64,000 nt of DNA, taken from Lactifluus volemus (taxonomy: Eukaryota > Basidiomycota > Agaricomycetes > Russulales > Russulaceae). Below are positions 55,664 to 64,000 of the stretch, in pieces. The position numbers were made by a program, and so were the translations under genes. How positions within the stretch are numbered: position 1 is the stretch's first letter; each line of letters begins with the position of its first letter. The notes beneath the pieces were generated by a model. The model was not told where the DNA came from. It ran no database searches and worked only from the letters and a program-made list of their open reading frames with translations. The stretch covers positions 62,001 through 126,000 of the forward strand of contig WTXI01000022.1 of the NCBI GenBank assembly GCA_022376515.1, in the 5' to 3' direction.

Positions 55664-58403
55664 ATGACTCACGAGGCCCAGGCGGTTGCATCTTCTTTTC
55701 ACACCTATTCCCCTTTCACGTATGAAAAGAGTCGTCGTCACCCAAGGCATGGGAAGGCAGACACTTTCGATCCTCAGAGTGAGACACTCGTCGAACACCA
55801 AAAGTTGGGAGTGTGGGACCTCTATATCGAACGTGACCCAAAGTTGTCCTATTTTCCTGCTTCATGGAAGATCGAGGAGTATGCGGAGATATTTAACGAC
55901 CTACCTTATCTATGGAGAACCATACGTGATGTGGGCACAGTAGCATGGCCATTGCTATTGCTTTACGTCGCTCTTACCTTGATGAGTACTTCGCTTCCAG
56001 CCCTCAAGTTGTGGTGGGTTTACTCTTTTTCGTGTGATGATGGATGACTGATAGAATTCTAGGTTCTCGGGGCAGCTCCTGCGCATCGTAAGTGGAATCA
56101 CGCAATACACTCCAAATCCGCGGCCCTAAGCTCTTTCCCTCGTCATTACCCAGGTCCAGTCTGCGGTTGACAAGCGTGAAGTTGACACCCATCTCCTCTT
56201 CCAAATCGCCGGAGGGGGCGTCCTCTGTTCAGCTGCGGACCACATTCTCCATTTTGCTTCGGCGAAAGTCTCGACGGCTATCAACGGGCGTGTCAAGCGA
56301 TTCTACTCTGCACACATCTTCCATGCTGTCACACGTCTCGACGTGCCCACCTGGGATGACCCCGCTGTGTCTGCCCAGGTTGACGCCGTTGTTTCAAAGG
56401 GCCGGAAAACCGTGGCCTGGGTAGCCATCATGGGTCTAATCGAGACCGCGTCCACTTTCCTCACGTTATTTTCTGTAGCTGCTGTCCTTATGGGTGTCTT
56501 GCGAGAACAAACGGACGGGATAACAATCTCGTTGCTTTCGTTCGCTAGCGATATCTTATCGCTCTTCACCCTCTCAAACGAATTACAACTGGGCGGAGGT
56601 AAGAGACGTTCTTGACGCGTGCTGCATTCTGCTGAGGAACTCTTAGCTTGGGCTGCGACCACACGCGATAGCGAATTTATCAGGATGGAGGGACTCAAGC
56701 GCCTCGTCAGCACTTCAAAACATCGCAAAGAACTTGTTGCAGGCGGTCTTGTTGGATATCTTACCTCTGGTGCGTCGAGTTCCCTTCGATGTGTAATGGG
56801 TCCACTGACGCCCTCCAGAATATCGCAACCTGGTCGATCGATTGGGAGCCGCGCGAGCGATTTTTGGTCTGCACATGCAGATACGTTCGCTGACCGTGCT
56901 TTCCGGCCCACGCGCCTTCTCAATCTCCCATTGAGTGAGTTACCGCAGGTACGCTTACAATGCACCTGTTTTTTTTTTTCGTGCTCAAATCTCAGATTCC
57001 CTTAGATTGTCTTTACCCTTCGAGCAGTCCGGCAGCCATCAACTATACCGGTCTCTCTTGCTTCTCTCCATCTCGTGCAACGAACGTCGAGTTCGTTTAT
57101 TGCAGGCGTCAGATCGCTTCTGATAAAACTGGAAACACGTCCGATCAATTGTCAGCCTTGCGCAAACTTTACGAGGTTGGGAATATTGCAAACCAAGTTT
57201 CAGACGGCTCTGTTCCATTTCCCGAGAATGAGCAGTCCATACTGGACGGAATATCTTTGGATTCAGGTATTTTTGTATCTGCTGTCAGCCTCTCCCGACG
57301 CTGATTCCGATATTCCCAGGAGTATATCGTTCCGATATCCGGGGAGCGAGGATTATGCCTTGCGCAACATTTCCTTCAGAGTTGGACCTGGCCAGCTTTG
57401 CGTACGTCCATGCATACTATATATTGCCGAGATGAAAAGGCTTTAGCTAGCATCGCGGTTAGGTCATTATCGGTTCAAATGGATCTGGGAAAAGCACAAT
57501 TCTTAAACTTTTGGCTCGGATATACGATCCCACTGAGGGAACAATTCTTCTCGACGGAAAGGATATTAAGACGTTGCGTCTGCGGATCTTCGACGTGCTA
57601 TGGCAATTTTGTTCCAAGATTATACCCACTTCCCACTCTCGGTATGTCCAAGTGTCCATTTTCCCATTTCCTAGTTTTTCAGCGTGCCGCACAATTCCAG
57701 ATTAGAGAAAATATCGCACTTGGGGACCCTACTCATGCGCATGACGACGTCGCAATCGAGCGAGCTGCTCGTCTGGAGGCGCTCCGAATTTATCGCACGT
57801 CTCCCACAGGGCCTTGATACTTACCTCGAGCGTCCCGTGCGGGATTACTATTCGGGAATACCGGATGGAATGACGACGTTATTCGGACGGAAGGTCGATC
57901 GTGGACGTTTGCGGCGTTATATGGATACGCCAACTAATCACGGTTAAGTGGGGGGCAAATGCAAAGGTTGGCAGTGTCGAGGACGTTCATGCGGTCTTCA
58001 TCTGCGGATAAAGGAGTAGGATTGTTGTTATTTGATGAGCCGAGTGCATCGTTGGACCCCGCCGCTGAGCATGGTACGATATTCCTACGATATGTTCGTT
58101 TGAGTCCATTCTGAAGAAAGGGCCCCGTTTTGCTAGATCTATTCTCACGCCTTCGGGAATTGCGAGCAACAAGACGATGGTGTTTTCGACCCACAGGTTT
58201 GGAAATCTTACACGACATGCCGACCTCATCTTGTATGTGCATGCGTCGTTTTATCTTGGTTGTGAATACTCTGAACCGATGGCTGGCCATAGATATATGA
58301 ATGACTCGTTGATTCTGAGACGGGCTCCCACGAAGAGTTAATGAAAGTTGAGGACTCAGAATATGCTCGGCTTTGGCGCATGCAGGCCGAGGCATTCTTA
58401 TGA
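55664..58403 (+). pseudogene. Half-size ABC transporter, copy B (NBD frame broken)
   Basis: ATG 55664 gives MTHEAQAVASSFHTYSPFTY, then LGVWDLYIERDPKLSYFPAS and PYLWRTIRDVGTVAWPLLLL. The membrane part is intact to about 56950 (VKRFYSAHIFHAVTRLDVPT, WVAIMGLIETASTFLTLFSV, AAVLMGVLREQTDGITISLL). Relative to copy A single bases are missing near 57134 (linker), 57592 (after KDIKTLRL), 57784 (GGAP|EFIARLPQG) and 57943 (directly before LSGGQMQRLAVSRTF). Walker [10 protein letters not shown] (57472-57498), Walker B GLLLFDEPSASLD and the end WRMQAEAFL are readable but in different frames. Same exon plan as copy A, so this is a tandem duplication. Confidence 0.82.
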
Positions 58404-60449
58404 CAAATGACGGATTTATATGGAGGACGAGGATGGATCTTATACACAGTCAGGAATCCTAGGTCCTAGACAAAGCTAGTGGACGGAAAAGCTTGGAGTA
58501 TTTCCATATGTACGAATTGGATCAATACACACGATTCGGCGTGGGCCATTGTCAGGGAATGAATTCTATTCTCCGTGAGAGTAGTAGAGTCTGTACAGGA
58601 CAAAGGAGATGAGCATGGTCTCGACGTCGCTTCCCCGCGCCGATCGCTCGGCTAGTCCGTCGTTCGCGTCGCGAACGATCGACACCAATCACGTGGCAAG
58701 CTGCGCATGCCGCGGACCACGAACGGCGAAAGGTAGACGGAACGCTACTGCCGCTCACCTCCCTGGTTACAGTCACTTCTACGAATGAACGCTGGCGGAC
58801 GCGCAGTCTGATACCAAATGCGTCGTTTTCGTGTCGGGACGAAAGGACGTGGACTTTGACTCTGACATCACGACGCTGGTTGTGGGGGCCCTGCGTGCCA
58901 ACTTGAAGCTTTAACGCCAGATGAGGTGGCTTGTTCTTTTCTGACTCCCCCCTGCCTCTGTCTGCCTCGCTAGGGGGTTGAAAACTCGAGGCTCGCACGG
59001 TGCTGCGAGTGAAGCTCAGTTATCATCCTTTTGGCGAGAGGACCCATGCGCGGGAGGGGAATGGTCTGGTGAAGCCGAATATTGTCGCTCCTTACTTCAG
59101 TTGCAGAACTGCTTGGCTCGGATACAAGAGCCAATAGCGAAATGACTGGAAAATGATGGACGACTCAGCGTTTCGGCGCAAAAAGTACGGGACGATACTG
59201 AATATTTTTTTTCTGCCGGCAACCTTGACCATGGACAGCTCGATTCGACTTGAAACGTATCTGACATGATGCCGATTACATGTATTGTGGTCTTTGCCCA
59301 TTCATGCAGTCCTACTGGGTGGCCATTGTCTGGGGGGAGGGCGGCGGGGGCTGAGCTAGGAACCCTGTCGTGCATAAAGAAGTCGGCGGTTGGGGACCAC
59401 AGGATCTGTCAAAAGGCCAGATATGCTAGTACTAGTGTTGGGTTTGTTCGAAGCCGTCCCTGAGCGGAACGCGTAGGGAACATATTGAAGTGCTATACTA
59501 TGCCTTAATCCTGGAGGGGAAGCGACTGTCTGAATTAACTCGGGGTCGACTTTTGCGTACCTTCCACAGGAACGCCGACAGGGCTGCAGTGGCACGTGAG
59601 GAGATGCAGTTTTTTTTAATGCCTCCCGAGCGCCAACTCTTTTTTTTTCTAGACAGCCGGCGTGGGAAGGCCCGCAGTTGAAGCCCAAGCTACAAGTCCT
59701 GTTAAACGGAGCCCCTTCTCGAATATCGCAGCACATCTAGACATATTGCTGTTGCTTGTGTCCTGTGCTCCGGGTCGAATGACCGCCAAACCTACATACA
59801 CCGTGCGAACCACATACAAAATCGGCACAACCTAACCGCATATCGTTATATGAACTATCCCAACTTGCGTTGGCGTACCGATGCGAAGAATCGTACCGGC
59901 ACAGCTCCGACGGGCATTCTGGTCAATCTATCTCACACAGGTCCGCCCAGAGCGCGTCTTCGCCAACAATTACGACACGCTAGTACGCTTGCTCTTGGTC
60001 CCTTTCGTGGATTTACTATTACAACAATTCCCTACTTAACCCAAAGGGTCACCGCATTGAAACGTCCCCCCCTTCTCCCGGTCGGGTCGGTTTCTATGCC
60101 TCCTAGTATTTGCATGCGCTGTAACCCTCAGATGTCGCAAAAGATCGGCACTAGTAGGCACCACCCCATTTGACTGGTTGTGACCGATCGGCACTCGACC
60201 ATACTTCATCTTTCCTTTCAAGTGGCTCAGGCGTAGTGCTATTTCATGCCTACAAGCACAGAGTTTGAAATTATGGATGCCGAACGGTGCCCAATAGACT
60301 GCTGTAGCTGAAAGCTATGAGTGTATATAATCGATGAATGCCCCTGCTCTCCTTTGCTCCCCACTTAGACTCCTTGGCATATACTTGCTCTCATCCGAAA
60401 CCAGTTGTGGAAAAAGAAAGGTGAAAGACCCTTTCAACAAAGCCCCCTG
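58404..60449. other. Gene-free stretch
   Basis: Many short frames on both strands (58552-60220), none with family motifs or splice support. Nothing recognised. Confidence 0.45.
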
Positions 60450-61968
60450 ATGAACTACTACAGCAACCACCGTGACCGGCAGTGGCCCCCAAGTTACGAT
60501 GGCTACTACGACCCGGACATGTACCCTGTCAGTCGGCTTTCTCTGTATCTCAAGCGTCGACAGATTACCCCCGCAGGTCCCGCTTTCTCGTTGAACGAAC
60601 AGAACACCCAACTGCCCGGCTCTGGAGCCACTGGTCTCCCCCGACCAGCTATGCTGAGTCGCCCGGGGGTCATGGCTATTTCGTCAATCCAGCAGGACAG
60701 GCGATGTACTTCCAAGTCAAGGGTCAGACATTTTCCAATCCTCTCATCCGACACTCAACTCCCTCGGAAACCTTAGACCCTCACATCAAGCCCAAAATCA
60801 GGGCCCACCCCACTGGCATATGTTTCTTGAGAGATGCCCGTTATCGGACATTACCCCCAGGCGCTTGGATATTACCCTACACATGGCCCTTACGGGAGCC
60901 AACTCGAGTACGGGGATATAAGTTCCTCACTCCAAGGCCAACCCGGCGGTCAGGTGAAGTGGTGCTTTACGCTTAACTTAATAGCTGAGCTTCTTAAAAT
61001 TTCGTCCTGTTGGTCATGTAGGTGGAACTTGAGTCGGTCAGTAGCTCGATGAGTTACACCCCACTCCCGCATATCCCACCCGCAGCCCAGGCTCAGGCTA
61101 CCTTCATCAATCCCGCAGGACAGGCGACTGTACTTCAGAGTAAAAGGTCAGACCTTGTCCGGTCCTCTCACCTGACACTCCACTACCTCGGAAACATTAG
61201 ATCTTCCCCCAATCGGAGCCCACCCCAGTTTCTTCAAGAGATGCCCTTTATCGGACACTGGCATTACCCGCAAGCGCTTTCGACTCTGGGAGATCACCCT
61301 ACACATGGCCATTACAGGAGCCAGCCCGAGTACGAGGACAGACGTTCCTTACCAAAGGCCAACTCGACGGTCAGGTGAAGTGGTGCTTTACGCTTATTAA
61401 TAATTTAGTAGGCTGATCTTCTTAAAATTTCATCCTGTTGGTCATATAGGTGGGCCTAGGGACAGGCAGTAGCTCGATGAGTTACACACCGCCTCCATAT
61501 ATCCCACCCGCAGTGCAAGCTCAGGCTACCATTCCGGTCGCGGATGCCACACCAGAGCCTTTGGTGTCTAAGTGGCGTTGCCCCTACGGGGACTGCGCAG
61601 AATCTCCAGGGCGTTGGCAGGATCAGAAGAGACACTTACATACGCACCTGCCGAAGTGGATCTGTTGCGTGCATCCTGGATGCTCCTGGAGAGGAGACCG
61701 CGTTGATGCTCTCGCAAAGCATCGGCGCGATGTACACCCGTCCAGCAGCCAGGAACTCGCCAACAGCGAATTCATGATTTACGACCCAGAGCCTCTAGTT
61801 GAAGGCCTTCTAAATGGCACCATCTCCGTCGAAGAGGCGCAAAGCATCGCAAACGCAATGGTGAAAAGCCGGGTTGATGAACTTGGCAAGTCGGAATTTG
61901 GGAAAGTCTCTCGGGTCGTAGGAAAAAGCGCAAGGGTCGACGAATCAGATGATCAAATGGTGGTGTGA
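60450..61968 (+). CDS. C2H2 zinc-finger protein with duplicated internal exon
   Basis: ATG 60450 (MNYYSNHRDRQWPPSYDGYY) starts a Pro/Tyr/Ser-rich N-terminus. The last exon (from about 61452) has two adjacent fingers: CPYGDCAESPGRWQDQKRHL-HTH, then CCVHPGCSWRGDRVDALAKH-RRDVH. An acidic C-terminus follows (SVEEAQSIANAM ... DESDDQMVV), TGA 61966-61968. Between them an exon encoding SSSMSYTP.P.IPPA.QAQAT and NPAGQA, together with the intron after it, occurs twice with a period of about 422 bp. Splice sites GTCAG|GTGAAG and CATATAG|GT repeat in both copies. The first intron (about 60530-60560) is unusually short if real, so exon borders near the start are unsure. Probably a DNA-binding regulator; target unknown. 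Confidence 0.6.
60660..61505 (+). repeat. Tandem duplication, about 422-bp period
   Basis: CAATCC(A/C)GCAGGACAGGCGA at 60685 and 61108, GTCAGGTGAAGTGGTGCTTT at about 60950 and 61371, and AGTAGCTCGATGAGTTACAC at about 61040 and 61467 recur in order, covering an exon plus its intron. Confidence 0.85.
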
Positions 61969-63643
61969 GGCCCGCGACAGCCACGCGGCTGCCTCGAACA
62001 TCGCTCAGGTACGCCACGTTTGCACCCATTTCTCGTCCAGTCTCGTCTTATCTCAATTAGACCCCTTTCCTCGTTCCCACCACCCTCTTCGACTGCTTCA
62101 AAAGCTCCTGGATCGTCCCCTCGTCTGTATCGCCCAGTTGCATGCACCACAACGTCATCTCACCCCTGCCTACGCCTCGGCCATAGACCCGTCTACCGCG
62201 GCCTCTTGCCGCACCATCGTTCTGTCCCGTCTCTTTCGTATTTCTGATGTGCACCGTATGTCTCGTTTCGTCTTACTAGTACTACCACTGCTTCGTGTTC
62301 CCTATTATTTGTTCAGTCTCTGTCCTCGCGTTTCGTCTTGTGTTTCCATTCCGGGCTGCGTGCTGTGTCTCGCGCCACGCCCAGACTTTAGTCTATCGGA
62401 CTTTGAAGTGAGCGCGAGCATCAGCTTTCTGAAGGTGTGCGCGACTCCGAAAATTGTTAACATTCATCCTTTTCTCGGCTTCGCTTTTGATTCCCTTTGT
62501 CCACTTATACTTTTGGAGAGCCTCGCGCTCCTCCCTGTTCATTCGTCCCACTTCTGACGTCTCTTACTTACTCGCCCGTTTTCGATGCGTTCTCTACTCA
62601 GCGATTACGGGGCTCAATGTATATGTGAATTGTACTTGGGGAGCCAGCGAAGAATCGCCTCCTCCCTTTGTTCTCGAAATCGTCTTGCTTGCCTCAAGCC
62701 TTCTTAGATCGGCTCTTTCAGTCTCGTCTTCACACTGATTCCGCCCCCTTCCGAGTCTTGCTCGTCTCGACATTTCTCAGGACCCTTAACGCTCCCGGTT
62801 CTCACTGACCTGCTGTTTCTCTTTCCCACTCGTCGAACCTCGAACTCACTAGCAGGCGACCTGGTTTGCATTTCAGTGGGTGTAGAGTCTGCTATATGAC
62901 ATATTCTATGTGAGTCGTGTCACTGCGATGTACTGGATCTGCGCTAGTAGTCTCGATTGAGTCACGGGCATGACGAAGTTCTCCGTTCTAAAGACTTCAT
63001 AAGGTCATCTGAGTCAAGGAAGTGTAACTTAGTACATACGCAACTTGACGTCACGACTCCGACTTCGAAGTAGTGCTAGTTTCGTCTCATTTTAGGACAT
63101 GAGACCGAACTCACTCAATTCGTCATACAAGATGCTATGGCAGTCCGGGACTCCCCAACTTCATGACTAGTGCCGCACCCCCAGTAAGCACAACAGACGG
63201 GAGTAAGCAGAAACTGCACATTGTTCAGTTAATGTTCAATATATATTGTCATCACAAATTATTTTAGGACAGTTAAATAATTAATATTAATTGACCAATA
63301 AGCAGCTTGCTTCTGCTTACCTCAGTATCCTTTTGTTTGTCCCAATGTTGGCAGAACGTGGGAACAGGGCAAGCCAACATACTATGATGGCTCTTGCACA
63401 ACGGAATTCGTATGCTAAGATCTCTCACATCCGATGTCCTCCGACGTTAATTATTTCTACAGCTCAGATCCTCAAAATTCCGGAGTTGGGTATGTAAATC
63501 ACTTCCATCATCTCGATCTCTATTCAGATATTTGTATTTGAATAGCGCTCAGGTCGGCACTACGCAATCGAGCTTGCTCTGGCTCGATGTGACTGGTTCG
63601 TATCTTATTGATCCTCCTCTGAGAAGTACTAAATATTCTTTCC
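61969..63643. other. Gene-free stretch, pyrimidine-rich
   Basis: A long open frame at 61949-62557 follows a C/T-rich strand bias and shows no motif. AT-rich tract near 63236-63290. The last part should hold the promoter and 5' exons, if any, of the C2-NLR gene. Confidence 0.45.
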
Positions 63644-64000
63644 ATGTCAGTTCTCGGGGTGCACAACCTCCCTCATCTCGAAACCCTCCCGGGGATAGAA
63701 AGACAGTATTATGTTACAGTGACCAATGGGAAGGGAACACGGAAAACACGATATATCCGGAGCACGGGTCAGCGCGTGGACTGGAACGAGAACCTTGATG
63801 CATTGTGGGAAATGTCGTATTTTCATTTTCTAAGTCTAACTGAGTCTCCTATAGGGCTATACAGCCACACTCCCGCACCATAGTATCTCTTTATGCAAGA
63901 AGGATCATGCGCTCAGACCTCCTTGTTGGGAGGCAGGAGATAGCCTGTGAATCTCGACGTGGTGCGTATATCTCATAGAATTCTTATTCATGCATCTGGC
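63644..64000 (+). CDS. C2-domain NLR-type gene, 5' end (continues past the window)
   Basis: ATG 63644 gives MSVLGVHNLPHLETLPGIER, then QYYVTVTNGKGTRKTRYIRS and GQRVDWNENLDAL, the first strands of a C2 domain. A 62-bp intron (about 63809-63870, acceptor CTATAG) joins in frame to HSRTIVSLYARRIMRSDLLV, then GRQEIACESRR at the window edge. The same arrangement, decayed, stands inverted at 1-1129, where the pre-NACHT helices are also visible. By that comparison the full gene is expected to encode C2, a helical linker and a NACHT-type ATPase. Only the C2 part is seen here; the rest is inferred. Confidence 0.6.

Noticed and set aside
61949..62557. Open frame of 202 codons rich in Leu, Ser, Pro and Cys
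   Set aside because: Explained by the C/T-rich strand; no domain, and it starts inside the end of the zinc-finger gene.
1..64000. CRISPR arrays, bacterial operon signals, riboswitches, tRNA or rRNA genes
   Set aside because: No regularly spaced repeats and no convincing tRNA cloverleaf or rRNA core were seen. The tRNA-like bases at 15982-15999 are the copia primer-binding site, not a gene.

Overview
The window is nuclear DNA from a basidiomycete fungus, most likely an Agaricomycete. The evidence is genes split by many introns of about 50-60 bp, conserved eukaryotic housekeeping genes, a Zn2Cys6 regulator, F-box proteins with cysteine pairs, C2/NLR-type genes and a Ty1/copia element. Species cannot be named from the sequence alone.

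Layout. 1-2.6 kb: relics of a C2-NLR gene and an ABC-transporter gene, both on the minus strand. 3.1-9.7 kb: housekeeping block with U2AF35 (+), ALG14 (-), APC8/CDC23 (+) and a GLTSCR1-domain gene (+). 10.45-16.17 kb: a complete, apparently young Ty1/copia retrotransposon on the minus strand, with identical 167-bp LTRs, a 5-bp target duplication and one 1690-codon Gag-Pol frame. 17.2-18.6 kb: a multi-span membrane protein. 21.1-22.6 kb: an RluA-type pseudouridine synthase. 23.2-26.9 kb: a Zn2Cys6 transcription factor. 27.4-32.2 kb: SDHAF4 (+), COG2 (-) and SmD3 (-). 33-46.2 kb: four tandem F-box paralogues, all on the plus strand, the first two lying in a segmental duplication that also copied a piece of SmD3. 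46.4-51 kb: a PIG-X/Pbn1 gene and a CLC chloride channel gene. 52-58.4 kb: two tandem ABC-transporter paralogues. 60.4-62 kb: a C2H2 zinc-finger gene with an internal exon+intron duplication. 63.6-64 kb: the 5' end of another C2-NLR gene, running out of the window.

The conserved genes act in splicing (U2AF35, SmD3), N-glycan and GPI synthesis in the ER (ALG14, PBN1), cell-cycle ubiquitination (APC8), chromatin remodelling (GLTSCR1), Golgi tethering (COG2), complex II assembly (SDHAF4) and ion transport (CLC). They are simply neighbours, not an operon. The accessory part (F-box, ABC, NLR, copia) shows duplication, decay and insertion. Both ends of the window carry NLR and ABC sequences in mirror orientation.

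Caveat. About 13 apparent single-base deletions break frames in duplicated genes and also in the CLC and GLTSCR1 genes. They all look like missing bases, so sequencing or assembly error must be excluded before calling these genes dead. Exon borders were read by eye from splice motifs, reading frame and remembered family consensus. No alignment or database search was run.
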